A program made the position numbers and the translations under genes. Below, piece after piece: positions 49,479 to 59,786 of a stretch of DNA of 64,000 bases (position 1 is its first letter; every line of letters starts with the position of its first letter). This DNA is from Thraustochytrium sp. TN22 (taxonomy: Eukaryota; Sar; Bigyra; Thraustochytrida; Thraustochytriidae). The stretch spans positions 1 through 64,000 of the forward strand of contig JABLUY010000190.1 of the NCBI GenBank assembly GCA_013306675.1, in the 5' to 3' direction. A model generated the notes under the pieces. The model ran no database searches and was not told where the DNA came from. It saw only the letters and a program-made list of their open reading frames with translations.

Positions 49479-50787
49479 TCAGTGGTGAATGTGCTGGGGC
49501 CAAGCCATGGCAAACGCCATGGCCAAAGCGGCGACGGCCACAGCCGTGGCCGCCGGATGCGAGACTGCCCACCCCGACCACGTCAGCGTGGCCGCGCGGC
49601 GCCGAGCCCAAGCCATGGAGCCCTCCCACGAGGGGCAGGTGTCCATTGGCAGTCGAGCGCTGCTCTCTCTGGGTAGCTCGCTCTCCGCCAGCGTAACAAG
49701 GCGCGCCGGTGGCAGCGTCGCCATCATGACCAGTGCCGACTCCACGAGACGATCAACACAGTTCTCTTCCTCCTCTGCGCATGTCTCCGGAAGGTAGGTC
49801 GCGCCCGATACGGGGTTGCCCAGGCTCGCCTGTCGCGCTGCGATGCGTCGTCGATGCACCTCGTAGCGCCTGCTCCGCTTCGCCCACGAGTCTTTCGGGG
49901 ACATGGGCAGACTGGGCGGTGCGATGTTCTGCAAAAAGTGGTGCAGCGTCGGCATGCTACAGTCCTCGGCGGCCAGCTCCAGCAGCCGCTGCCGCGTCGT
50001 GGGCCGCAGCACTAGCGCAGCAGCCAGGTAGATGCTCAGCAAGGGGTGCGATGCGAGGATTGCGTCGAAGAGCCGCGACGTGACGCCCAGGTCAGATACC
50101 GAGTGCGAGAACCCGGTGATGACCCAGGCCAAGGCGAACATGGGGCCCACCTCAGCGCGCTCCAGCGTGCGCGCCACCTGCTTGTCAAAGTGCCAAAGCA
50201 CCCGCGGCAGGAGGTTCATGACCGCGATGGTTGTGGAAAAGTCTCTCCCATGATGGTCCTTGAACTGCAGTCTGCTTGAAGCCAGCGTTGTGGCCGTCGC
50301 TGCGCGGATGTCATTGCCCATGACGTGTAGATGCACGGTGGCCACGTCATGAAAGCCCTGGTAGTAGTGCAGCCGTGCGTCGGCGCTCAGCACGCCCACC
50401 AAGATCTCCGTGAGCGCCTCGCGCTTGAGCGCGCGCAGGTCCTTGGCCAGCTTCTTGTCGCACCTGAAGTGGTAAAAGCTGCGGTCCACATCCATCTGGA
50501 ACTCGTGCACCAGCGCGGCGCGCCCCGTCGTGCGCCTCGCCGGCGCCCTTTCCTGGTCCGGCTCAGGTTCATCCGCCGCGGGATCTTGGCGCCGCTCCAG
50601 CAGCACAGGCCACGCCTTGCGACGCAAGAAGTCCGTCATCAGCCCGCCGGGCTCCGCGCTCAGCTCCGCCAGCCGCTGCGCGTCCTTGCGCTCCACGGCG
50701 CGCTCGATGGCCGCCACCTTGCGCGCGTCGCTGCTCCTGCTCGAGCTGCGGCCGCCGCTACTGCCACCACTGCCGCTGCTGCTGCTG

Positions 50788-50827
<40 letters not shown>

Positions 50828-50879
50828 TGCTGCGCGCGCGCCGCCGCCGCCGCCTCGCGGACGCAGCTCGCGCGGCCAT
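49479..50879 (-). CDS. TBC1D20: TBC1D20-like Rab GTPase-activating protein, tail-anchored
   Basis: 466 aa. TBC1D20 (yeast Gyp8) is an ER/Golgi-membrane GAP for Rab1 and related Rabs. The TBC domain spans about 80-330: LRRKAWPVLL, the arginine-finger motif with D130 and R133 (MDVDRSF), the glutamine-finger motif LHYYQGFHDVA (Q174), then AEVGPMFALAWVITGFSHSVSD and HPLLSIYLAAALVL, which match TBC1D20 rather than other TBC proteins. A hydrophobic segment (about 445-463) four residues from the end is the expected C-terminal anchor. The N-terminus is low-complexity with poly-Gly (12) and Ser, longer than in animals. Start is the first ATG. Confidence 0.92.
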
Positions 50880-51139
50880 GGTGGCGTGGCGCGGTCGATG
50901 TTGAGGTTCTGCGGCCGCTCGCCGGCGAGCATCGCCTTCGTCAGGGACAAGCCTGGCTCCAAGATCCGCGGGCGCGCTGCTGGCCGCGGCCTGATGCGCA
51001 GCCTCAAAACGGGCGACTCACCGTCAGAAAGAGAGAGTATGATTTCGATTTGCGCGCGACACGCGCCTACTCATCAGATCGTAACCTCGACCTCGACGTC
51101 GGCCTCTCCGCCATCGTCGCCGCCGCCGACGTGCTCGGC
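50880..51139. other. short intergenic interval
   Basis: 260 bp upstream of TBC1D20 and downstream of the next minus-strand gene. No gene; probably the TBC1D20 promoter plus a 3' end. Confidence 0.6.
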
Positions 51140-52429
51140 TTAGGCCTCCTCGGCCTCGGCGGCGGGATAAGACACGCAGAGCCTGGCATTGAAGTGGACG
51201 CGTCCCAGCATATTGCGGTACCACTTGAGCTTGCTGTCGTGGGACTCAATCGTGCCGAGGTGGCAGGCGGGGCCGGGCGGAAGCGAGGAGCCAAGGAAGA
51301 CGAAGCCGGCGCCTCGAGAGGAGACTTGGACCTTGGGATCATACGAGACGGTGATGCTGGAGGGAGAAAGATGGTCCTTGAAGCCCATGATGCTGTGCGA
51401 GGTATCCTCGTCGCTCACATTGCGGATTACGACGAGCGCGAGCGCGAGCGGGCAGGCGCCGGCCTTGCGCAGCGTGAGAAAAGCGTTGGCCGACGAGACC
51501 AGGCCCTCCCCAGGCGGGTCCTGCGCGTCCATTTCCTGCACCGCCGCCGCCAGGCAGGCCTCGCTAAAGAGGGCCTCGAGAAAGGTCGAGAAGACTTCGT
51601 TGAGCGCTGCGGCGTCGTCGCCCTGCAGGCGCAGCGACGCGGCGTGCTTGGGCGGAAAGTCGCCCTCGTCATACTCATTCTCCCAGTCGAAGAGCAAAAT
51701 CTCGCCGAATCTGCGCAGGCTGTCCGCCAGGCTACCTTCGGACTCATCCGTGGACCCGGTGCTCGCCAGGACCGCCTGGATAGCGTCCTCAAGGCGGTCG
51801 CGGCCCTCCGCCGCACAGGCGTCGCACTCGGCGCATACCGCCGAGGGCTGGGCGCCCAGCTGCGCGTGCGACGCATACCACCACGCACCGCCGGCCAGCG
51901 CGGCGATGGCCAGGACAATGGCCATCACCGCGAAAGTCGAGAGGCTCTGCGGGCCGGCCGGCGCGTCTTCCGAGGCTCGCAGAAAGTGCATCTCTTCATC
52001 CTCCTCCTGCTCCTGGTCGGTCTCCAGCCTGTTCTCGAGCTCGGCCTCGAGCTCGGCCTCGAGCTCAGCCTCCACCTCGAGCCCAGGCTCTGCCTCCTCC
52101 GCGGCCTCGGCGGCGGCTTTGGCCGGGCTCGCAGCCCGTCTCGTTGGGCTATGGCTCTTGGCCGGGCTTGCCGGCTTGGCCGCGCTTGCCGGCTTGGCCG
52201 CGCCTGCAGGCTCGGCTTCCTTCTTCCTGAGCGTCCTGGCCGCATCGCGCATGGCCTTGTACGAGTCCACGCCCCGCGCCTTGAGATCCCGGATCATAAC
52301 GTCTACGTCGTCGCCCGCGGACTTGTCCGGGCACAACAACTTGTAGTGCTTGCGGATCTCCGACCTGTGGTAGTGCGCGTCGAACTTGTCCTTGGCCACG
52401 AACTCGCGCAGCGCCTCGGACGGCGCCAT
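51140..52429 (-). CDS. single-pass membrane protein, family unknown
   Basis: 429 aa. Residues 1-70 form a compact charged helical region (FVAKDKFDAHYHRSEIRKHY, then VMIRDLKARGVDSYKAMRDA). Residues 75-105 are Lys/Ala/Pro/Ser repeats (KPASAAKPASPAK), and 108-150 are highly acidic with AELEAELEAELE repeats. One membrane segment lies at about 163-187 (TFAVMAIVLAIAALAGGAWW). After it come two CxxC-like cysteines (CAECDAC) and a folded C-terminal domain of about 230 residues with GFVFLGSSLPPGP and CHLGTIESHDSKLKWYRN. No family is recognised. The small N-terminal helical region before a membrane span recalls inner nuclear membrane proteins in layout only. Start is the first ATG. Confidence 0.75.
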   Translation of the reverse strand: MAPSEALREFVAKDKFDAHYHRSEIRKHYKLLCPDKSAGDDVDVMIRDLKARGVDSYKAMRDAARTLRKKEAEPAGAAKPASAAKPASPAKSHSPTRRAASPAKAAAEAAEEAEPGLEVEAELEAELEAELENRLETDQEQEEDEEMHFLRASEDAPAGPQSLSTFAVMAIVLAIAALAGGAWWYASHAQLGAQPSAVCAECDACAAEGRDRLEDAIQAVLASTGSTDESEGSLADSLRRFGEILLFDWENEYDEGDFPPKHAASLRLQGDDAAALNEVFSTFLEALFSEACLAAAVQEMDAQDPPGEGLVSSANAFLTLRKAGACPLALALVVIRNVSDEDTSHSIMGFKDHLSPSSITVSYDPKVQVSSRGAGFVFLGSSLPPGPACHLGTIESHDSKLKWYRNMLGRVHFNARLCVSYPAAEAEEA

Positions 52430-52823
52430 GGCGCTCGCGGTCGCCTCTACTACCTCGCTCGTCAGGTCGACTTGAGCGCCGCGCTCGCGGACTCTTGCTA
52501 GCTAGTAGCTAACGACGAGAAGGCGAGCCGCCGCGAGGCCACGCGACGCGACGCGGCGCGACGCGCCGACGCGCGGCGCGGCCGGCGCGGCGCGGCGCGA
52601 GGCGGCGCGAGGCGAGGCGAGCGGCGCGGCGCGCGGGCCGGGGCGGCGGCGTCGGGCGCAGCTTTGTGGCGAGGCGGGTTTGTGGCAGCAGCGGGCGGCG
52701 TCGCCGGCTGCGTCGTGGCGTCGGCGCTGCGCAGTCGCGGCGCGCGGGCGGCGCGGGCGGCGCGGCGCGGCGGCGGCAGGCAGCAGTGCAGTGGCGGCGG
52801 CGCGCGCAGCGGGCGGCGGCAGG
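52430..52823. promoter_or_regulatory. divergent intergenic promoter region
   Basis: 394 bp between divergent start codons, extremely GC-rich with GCGCGGCGC repeats at about 52540-52640. It must hold promoters for both the membrane protein and the E2/E3BP gene. No TATA-like box. Confidence 0.6.
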
Positions 52824-53564
52824 ATGATGCAGGCGCTGGCGCGCGCGGCGCGGCAGCGCGGGTGGGCGGCGGCGCAGCAGGATGCGGCGGCGCTGGCGAC
52901 GCGCTCGAGTGGGGGCCTGCTGCGCGCAGGCGCGGCGCGCTGGATGAGCGGCGGCGGCTCGCTGCCGGACGGCGCGAGCGTGCTGCCGCTGCCGGCGCTG
53001 TCGCCGACCATGGAGAGCGGCGGCATCGCGGCGTGGACGCTCAAGGAGGGTGACGCCATCGTGCCCGGTGAGGCCATCTGTGAGGTGGAGACCGACAAGG
53101 CCTCCGTGGACTTCGAGGCGCAGGACGAGGGCTTCTTGGCCAAGATCCTCATCCCGGCCGGCACCTCGGATGTCGCGGTCGGCACGCCCATTGGTGTCAT
53201 CGCCGAGTCCGAGGACGTCGTCAAGGCCGTGCAGGGCATGGACCTGAGTTTTCTGAGCGGTGGCAGCAGCGGCGACTCCGCTGCCGCTGCCACCGAGTCG
53301 GCGCCCGCCAAGGAGGACGCGCCGGCGCCCGCCTCCTCGAGCGGCCCGGTCCCGAGCAAGCAGCTGCTCTCCCCGGCGGCCGCCGTCATTCTGGCCACGT
53401 ATGGCGTCGACGCCGGCTCCGTGCGCGGCTCGGCCAAGAGCCCTAGCGGCGTGGCCATCATCAGCAAGACCGATGCGCTCAAGGCCGTCGAGGGCAAGAA
53501 GCCCGTTGACGTCCATGCGCATGCCTCGAGCGCCGCCAAGCCGCAGCAGGCCGCGCAACCGCAG

Positions 53565-53598
<34 letters not shown>

Positions 53599-54362
53599 CC
53601 ACGCCGCAGGCGGCTGGCGGCAAGAAGCAGCGCCGCCCGGCCATCACCGTGCCGGCGTCCGAGCCGGACCGCGAGTACGAGGACATCCCCATGAGCAACA
53701 TGCGCAAGGTCATTGCCACTCGCCTCACCGAGGCCAAGCAGTCGCGCCCGCACGTCTATGCCACCATTGACTGCGAGATCGACGCCATCCTCGCCATGCG
53801 CAAGGAGCTCAAGAAGGAGCTCGGCTCCGCGCCCTCCATCAACGACATGGTGCTCAAGGCCGCCGCGCTCGCGCTCCGCGACGTGCCCCGCGTCAACTGC
53901 CGCGTCGAGCCGGATGGCTCCATCGTGCAGAACGACTCCATCGACGTGGCCGTGGCCGTCGCCACGCCCACCGGCCTCATCACGCCCATCGTCAAGAACA
54001 CCGACCGCAAGGGCGTCACCGAGATCTCCGCCAGCATGAAGGACCTCGCGGGCCGCGCCCGCAAGAACAAGCTCAAGCTCGAGGAGTTCCAGGGTGGCAG
54101 CTTCGCTGTCTCCAACCTCGGCATGTTCGGCATCACCGACTTTACTGCCGTCATCAGCCCGCCTCACTCTGCCATCATGGCCGTCGGCGGTGGCCGCCAG
54201 GAGTTCGTCTGTCCCACCGACGACCCGGCCGACATGAAGGTTGTCAACATGCTCACCGTCCAGGTGTCTGCTGACCGCCGCGTCGTTGACGACGTCACTG
54301 TGGGCCAGTTCCTTCAGTGCTTCAAGGCCTACATGGGCAAGCCCATGCTCATGAACCTGTAA
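52824..54362 (+). CDS. PDHX: pyruvate dehydrogenase complex E2-like / E3-binding protein (PDHX-like)
   Basis: 512 aa. E2 chains form the core of the mitochondrial pyruvate dehydrogenase complex; E3BP (protein X) is a related chain that anchors E3. The N-terminus is a presequence-like Arg/Ala stretch to about residue 40. A single lipoyl domain (about 50-125) carries K92 in VETDKAS. A peripheral subunit-binding domain (about 175-215) and a Gln-rich linker follow. The acyltransferase-like domain runs from about 285 to the end (SINDMVLKAAALAL, PTGLITPIVKNTD, FAVSNLGMFGI). Where catalytic E2 has DHRVVDG, this protein has DRRVVDD (R485 replaces the histidine, D490 the glycine). Human PDHX has DSRVVDD at this place. 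This and the single lipoyl domain favour a non-catalytic E3BP role. Start is the first of two adjacent ATGs. Confidence 0.85.
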
Positions 54363-54491
54363 GAGGTAAGAAGCAACTCGCGGGGGACCCGCGCGCACAC
54401 ATACACAAGATGACGGATGAGGATGACGATGTTGGATGAATGACACTTTTGCCTTGCCTGGCCTAGTAGCTAGGCCTTATTAGAGCTAGGC
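54363..54491. other. convergent 3' intergenic interval
   Basis: 129 bp between two convergent stop codons, more AT-rich than either gene. It contains the repeated word CTAGGCCT near 54465-54495. No gene. Confidence 0.7.
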
Positions 54492-57400
54492 CTACTTCTT
54501 TTTCTTGTGGCTGCGCTTCTTCATCGAGGCGTGCATCCCGCCGGCAGCAGCCCTGGAATCCGCAACGTCCAGAGGCCGCATGCGCTCCAGGCGTTCGCTA
54601 TCCCAGCGGTCCGGCAGTGGCTCGGCGGCCTCCTCCAGCTCGAGACGGGCGAGCTGTAGTACATGCAGAAAAGCGCGCAGCAGCGCCCACGTCTCCTCAA
54701 CGTTCATTGCCGTGCGAGCCGCAGCGCCCGCCGTCAGCAGCGGCGCAAAGGCTGCCTGGAAGGCAGCCAGGTGCTCTTGGATGCGCTGGCCGAGCAGGCG
54801 CCGCCGCTCCAGCGTCCGCGCGTACAGGTCGTCCTCGCGGTCAATGTCTTCCTGCATCATGCGCGCGCGCACCTTCTTGGAGGACCGCCGCAGATTCTTG
54901 GTCGGCAGCTCCTTCTCCAGGCGCTGCAGCGTCGCGGACAGCGTCGCCTCGACCGGCTGCCAAAAGTACACGAGCAGTCGCCAGCGCGCCTCGGTAAGCG
55001 ACGGCAGCTCGCTGCTGCTGTTGCTGTTGTTGCTCCTGGTGCCGTCGCTGTTGGCGCCACTGACACCGCCAGCGCCAGCGCCAGCGGCAGCGCCAGCGGC
55101 CGTCCCGGCGGCCCACGCGCAGCGCCGCTGCGACTGCAACGCGGCCTGGACAAGCTCCGGGCGCAGCGCGTTGTGAGGGTCGCACTCGTCGCAGAGCTCG
55201 CGGTAAAACCCGAGGACCTGCGCGGGCCTCTCGGACTGCGCGGCATCCATGATGGCCGGCGCGTAGCCGCCCGCAAAGGCCGGCAACGAGACCACCGCGT
55301 CGACTTCCGCATTGGTCGGCACCTCCAGCGCCGCGGCGAGGCTGCGTGAGCGGTAGATCTGCTCCGCATGCCAGCCCTGCAAAACGATGAGCGCAAGCTT
55401 GTCGGCCTCCACCATGCCGCCCCCCTGCACCGGGAGACGCTCAATGCGCGTCATGCACTCCTCCACAACGCGCGCCGAAGGCTGCACGCCGCACGGCCGA
55501 TGGCGGGACGGCGCGCACGCGTTGCCAAAGAGCGACTTGACCAGCACCACCGCCTTGGGCAGTGGCACGCCGTCCACGAAGAGCGAGTGCGCCGGCGCGC
55601 CCGCCACGCGGTGCATCGCCACGAGCGTGGCCACGTACGTCTGCGCCGCCTCGGGCGACTGCAGCGCCTTGGGCCACACACGCTCCATCGGCTCGTGCGA
55701 CCAGTCGTTCTCCAGGCCGTACTCAATCTCTGTCTCTAGCCGCAGCAGCCGGTCCGCGTCCTCGATCGGGTCCAGAGCCGACTTGGGCTGCTTTGGCAGC
55801 AGCGCTGGCGTGCGCACGCCCGTGAACCGCGCGAACAGGCGCAGACGCAGGTTCGTCTTGGCGTGCTGGTGCACGCCAAAGAAGAAGTCGTGGATGAAGC
55901 GCTCCGCCACCGGCCGCACGCCAAAGAGCGAGATGGCCGCACCGTGCACCGCCTGCTCCAGCGTCGCGCCTGGGTCCGCGAGCCCCGCCTTGTGCCGGTA
56001 CACCTCCTCCAAGAAGGTCAGCGCGAAGTCCTCCGGAAGCGCAGGCGCGCGCAAGAGCCGCCGCTTCGCACCGGCCGCGGCGTCCTCCGCGACCGCGGCG
56101 TCCTCGCCCGCCTCCTTGACGCCGCCCTGCTGCGCCTCAGGCTCGCCGCGCGGCCCGGCCGACCGCGCCGTCGTCACCAGAATGCCCGGCTCGAAGCACG
56201 CGCTCAGCAGCTTGCGCATCGCATGCGGTACGCCGGGCGCCAGCTCCTGACGCTGGCGCCAGCGCTTTTGGATGCGCGCCGCCGAGCTCTTGAGCTGGAT
56301 CTCCTGCATGCGGTCCTCCTTGTCGTCGCGCCCAAAATCGCGCAGCAGCAGGCACAACAGCTCCACCTCGCGTTTCGAGTTTGCCACCGCCACGTCGCCC
56401 GTGCGGTCCTGCTCGCCGTACAGCTCGCGCCGCCCGTTGCGCTCCCCGACCAAAAAGAAGAGCAACCGGCGGATCGCGCACAGCGCGCGGCGGCCGTCCA
56501 GCGTCACGCCGCCGCGCTCCAGCTCGTCCGAGACGTCGTGCACGAGGCTCTGTAGCTGCCGCCGCGCAGGCGGGTCCAGGTCCGCCAGGTACCGGTCCAC
56601 AATGGGCCGCAGCAGCGCCATATGCTGCCGCACCTGCGTGCCGATCTGCGCGCACTGGCCCCGCGTCAGCGTGTTGGGCGCCTCCGTGCCGTAGTGCGAC
56701 GGGAGCCGCAGGCACTCTGTGAAGAAGCCCAGGCGGTTCGCCGCCTGCGTGAACGAGTCGATGTTCACCTTGCCGCGCCCCATCTCGAAGGCCAGCCGGT
56801 ACAGCGTCACTGCCTCGGCCGGGCCCGCGCGCGGGTTCAAGGACTGCACGATCGTCACGGTCTGGCCCAGGTCCACGCACTTGTTGATCACTTGCTCTTC
56901 CGGCCCGGACGAGGCGCACCCGAACATGAGCCGCAGCGCCGCGCGCCGGTGCGCCTGCTCGTCACGGTACTCCTGCAGCAGCACGCGCAGGCACACGTTC
57001 ACGTCGATGATGCGCTGGCCGCTCGTCGGCGTGATGCGAATCTCCTCCTGCACCGCGTTCTCCACCAGCGTCTTGACGGCGCGCCGGCAGTCGTCCTCCG
57101 ACGCGCGCTTCATCACGCGCTCCACCACCTCCACGGCCTGGCGAATCTCCACAAACACAAAGTCGCCAATGTCCTCGGCGCCGCCCTCCTCCTCCTCCAC
57201 TTCACGCAGCGCGTCGTAGTCCGCCGCGTTCGTGTTGAAGCCCCACTCGAAGGTGCCGCGCCGCTCGTTCACCACCGCCTCCATGATCGTCAGGCAGTGG
57301 AGGTAGAACGCAAAGTCGTCCTCGCCGTACTTTTCGTCCAGAAACGTGTAAAACACACGCGCCTCCGGCAGCTCCTTGCCCAGCTTCTTGATGCCATAGT

Positions 57401-59786
57401 ACAGGCCCCACCGGTGCTCGTCCGCCTCCGCCTTGGCCAGGAGCACCGCCTCCTGTCCCTCGAAGGACTCCAACTCTGCCAGGCGCTCCTTGCGAGGCGT
57501 GAACCACAGGTAGACGAACTCCGGGAAGCGCATCTTCGGCTTGCCCATGCGTGCCGCCGAAAAGTCCGCGCACCGCTTCGCGCGAATGATGCTGCGCACG
57601 CACCGTAGCACCCATTGTCGCGACCGCTCAGGCCGGTATCCCATCAGGTTTGGCAGCAGCATGCGGTACCCCTCGCACGCCAGCCGGTTCTGCGACCCGG
57701 CCAATGCCGCCTCGTCGATATTCCCCGCACGGTCGAGCGCCACATTGCACCGCGGGCACAGGATGGTCTTGGCTGTGCTCGCCTCGTCCATCCCCTCGCG
57801 GATCTCGCCCGCCGCGCCAGGCCCGCCCAGTGTCGCCTCCTCCACGCCGGGCACCTTGGCGGTGTCCGTCGTCTTGCGTAGCTTCTTGGATGTGATGAAC
57901 GGCGTCTCCTTCGCCTTCGTCTTGCCCTTCTTCTTCTTTTTCTTGAGTACCTTCTTCTTCTTCTTCTTCTTTGTTTCCGTCTTGGCCTCCGCGCCGTCCG
58001 TGGGCGCCGCGTCCTCGACTTCTGCCATCGGCTCATTCTCTTCACCTAGTGCACCAGGTGCCGCCGCGCCAACACCGGCATTGGCGGCGGCGCCCTCCTC
58101 GGCCTGTTCGCTCTCGCCCTCGCCCGCTTCCTCGCCCCCGTCCTCCTCCACTTCCTCGTCCTCTTCCTCATCCTCGTCCTCGTCGTCCTCGTCGTCCTCG
58201 TCGTCGTCCTCGTCGTCCTCGGCATCCTCAAAGGTTTCATCCGATGCGTGCTGGACGCCGGTGGCGTTGAGCTCCTTGGCGAGCTCTTCGAGACTCAAGT
58301 TCGCGCTGTTCTTGTCCAAAAGACTCTGCAGCAGGCCGTTGCGCTGCTCGAGCTCAGCGCGCAGCTCCTCGAGTTGGCGCGCCTGGTCCGCGAGCTGGGC
58401 CGTTTGCCGGTCCACGGTGCGCTGCAGCTCCTCAGTAGAGGCGCGCAGCGGGCGCAGCTCCTCGAGTTCTGCCTGCGCGCCGGCCAGCTTGCGCTCCAGC
58501 TTCTCGCAGACCTCTGCCGAGTTCAGGTTTCGCATCGTCTCCGAGTCCTCACGCATCTTGCGATAGATGCCGTTGAGCGCCGCAAGGGAGTCCGACAGGC
58601 GCTTTTGCGAGGCCTCCACGAGACGGATTTCCTCGTCGTACTCTGCATACCGCTCGCGCGCCGCCGCATCGTGCGCCGCCAGCTCGCGCTGGTGCTCCAG
58701 CTCGATCTGCGCGCGCAGCGTGTGCTGGTGTGCCGCCAGCTCGCGCGCCTTGCCTTTGTAAAAGTGCAGCGCGCGGACCGTGTCGTGGAGCTCCTCCTGC
58801 GTTGTCGCTTGCGCATCAGAGAGAGTGGAGAAGCTCTGCGCCAGCAGCGCGCGCACCTTTTGCAAGAGCTTGCCCTGGTCCAGGTACGAGACCATGACCT
58901 GGCCTTGCAGCTCGCCGAGCACAAGGTCGGCCCACTTCTGCTCAAACACGGAGGCGGCCAGCATGCTCTGGACCTCCGCATCACGCTGCTTCGCGCGCAG
59001 CGCAGGCGCCGCGCCCAGCTGTGCCTGCAGCTCCTCGTCCCACGCGTTTTCCACGGTGCTCTCGGCGGCGCCGTCGCTCGGGTCCTCCGGCACGGGAGGG
59101 CTCGCCGGCCGTTCCACACGCTTGCGAGCGAACTCCTTGACCGCCACCAGGTCCTGCTCCATGCGGGCTTCAGCCAGGAGCCCGGTTCCAGGCTTGCGCG
59201 TCTGTCGCAGCTCGCGCTGGCTCGCGTGCAACGCGCGCTCGAACTGCTTGTCCAGCAGGGCAATGTCGCGCCGCGTCACGGGCCGCTCCAGCGCGCTCTC
59301 CACGCGCCCGATCTGCTGCCACGTGCGGTCCTTGGTCTGCCGCGCGTACTGCCCCTCGGCGTCGCCGCGCGGGGCGCGATCTTCATCGTGCGCATCGGCG
59401 GCTGCGTACGCCTTGCCACCGGCGCGCCGCTTGCTTGACGATGCCGCCGGCGCCAGCACGTCCTCCTCGCGCGTGTGGTGCGGGTTCGCCTGCGCGTGCG
59501 CGTGTGCGTGCGCGTGCGCGTGCGGGTTCGCCTGCGCCTCCGCCAGGTCCGTGAGGTCCGCCAGCGCCGCCGCGTTGGGCGCCTTGGCGCTCCACAGCCC
59601 TCCGCTCAGCCTCGCCAGCCTCAGCTTATTCGACAGCGCCTTCGCCGACACGCCGGCGAGCTTCCCCTCGGCCGCCTTCTCCCCGCCCTTCTCCCCGGCC
59701 CGCTCCTGCTCCTCCTCCCTCCTCCGCTCGCCTCTGCCGCTGGCGCCTGCGATCTCCAGCTCGCGCGTCTCCGCGCCGCCGGGCAT
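54492..59786 (-). CDS. large coiled-coil protein with IQ-like motif, family unknown
   Basis: 1,764 aa from the ATG at 59786. The frame is open further upstream, but that part is Arg/Pro/Ala-rich low-complexity sequence lying across the divergent gene. Order: a His-Ala repeat (about 88-97), coiled coil at about 165-495, an acidic run at about 517-550, lysine-rich blocks (about 604-627), a CPRC pair near 676 that may be half of a zinc site, and then a long, apparently folded region with well-spaced conserved-looking blocks (MGYRPERSRQWVLRCVRSII, MRFPEFVYLWFTPRKERL). An IQ-like helix (ARIQKRWRQRQ) lies near 1174. The end is basic (KKRSHKKKK). The IQ motif could bind calmodulin. A cytoskeletal or flagellar role is possible but unproven. 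Confidence 0.75.
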   Translation of the reverse strand: MPGGAETRELEIAGASGRGERRREEEQERAGEKGGEKAAEGKLAGVSAKALSNKLRLARLSGGLWSAKAPNAAALADLTDLAEAQANPHAHAHAHAHAQANPHHTREEDVLAPAASSSKRRAGGKAYAAADAHDEDRAPRGDAEGQYARQTKDRTWQQIGRVESALERPVTRRDIALLDKQFERALHASQRELRQTRKPGTGLLAEARMEQDLVAVKEFARKRVERPASPPVPEDPSDGAAESTVENAWDEELQAQLGAAPALRAKQRDAEVQSMLAASVFEQKWADLVLGELQGQVMVSYLDQGKLLQKVRALLAQSFSTLSDAQATTQEELHDTVRALHFYKGKARELAAHQHTLRAQIELEHQRELAAHDAAARERYAEYDEEIRLVEASQKRLSDSLAALNGIYRKMREDSETMRNLNSAEVCEKLERKLAGAQAELEELRPLRASTEELQRTVDRQTAQLADQARQLEELRAELEQRNGLLQSLLDKNSANLSLEELAKELNATGVQHASDETFEDAEDDEDDDEDDEDDEDEDEEEDEEVEEDGGEEAGEGESEQAEEGAAANAGVGAAAPGALGEENEPMAEVEDAAPTDGAEAKTETKKKKKKKVLKKKKKKGKTKAKETPFITSKKLRKTTDTAKVPGVEEATLGGPGAAGEIREGMDEASTAKTILCPRCNVALDRAGNIDEAALAGSQNRLACEGYRMLLPNLMGYRPERSRQWVLRCVRSIIRAKRCADFSAARMGKPKMRFPEFVYLWFTPRKERLAELESFEGQEAVLLAKAEADEHRWGLYYGIKKLGKELPEARVFYTFLDEKYGEDDFAFYLHCLTIMEAVVNERRGTFEWGFNTNAADYDALREVEEEEGGAEDIGDFVFVEIRQAVEVVERVMKRASEDDCRRAVKTLVENAVQEEIRITPTSGQRIIDVNVCLRVLLQEYRDEQAHRRAALRLMFGCASSGPEEQVINKCVDLGQTVTIVQSLNPRAGPAEAVTLYRLAFEMGRGKVNIDSFTQAANRLGFFTECLRLPSHYGTEAPNTLTRGQCAQIGTQVRQHMALLRPIVDRYLADLDPPARRQLQSLVHDVSDELERGGVTLDGRRALCAIRRLLFFLVGERNGRRELYGEQDRTGDVAVANSKREVELLCLLLRDFGRDDKEDRMQEIQLKSSAARIQKRWRQRQELAPGVPHAMRKLLSACFEPGILVTTARSAGPRGEPEAQQGGVKEAGEDAAVAEDAAAGAKRRLLRAPALPEDFALTFLEEVYRHKAGLADPGATLEQAVHGAAISLFGVRPVAERFIHDFFFGVHQHAKTNLRLRLFARFTGVRTPALLPKQPKSALDPIEDADRLLRLETEIEYGLENDWSHEPMERVWPKALQSPEAAQTYVATLVAMHRVAGAPAHSLFVDGVPLPKAVVLVKSLFGNACAPSRHRPCGVQPSARVVEECMTRIERLPVQGGGMVEADKLALIVLQGWHAEQIYRSRSLAAALEVPTNAEVDAVVSLPAFAGGYAPAIMDAAQSERPAQVLGFYRELCDECDPHNALRPELVQAALQSQRRCAWAAGTAAGAAAGAGAGGVSGANSDGTRSNNSNSSSELPSLTEARWRLLVYFWQPVEATLSATLQRLEKELPTKNLRRSSKKVRARMMQEDIDREDDLYARTLERRRLLGQRIQEHLAAFQAAFAPLLTAGAAARTAMNVEETWALLRAFLHVLQLARLELEEAAEPLPDRWDSERLERMRPLDVADSRAAAGGMHASMKKRSHKKKK

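Noticed and set aside
52680-52823. 48-residue N-terminal extension of the E2/E3BP protein
   Set aside because: It would need a TTG start; the ATG pair at 52824 is followed by a normal presequence-like stretch.
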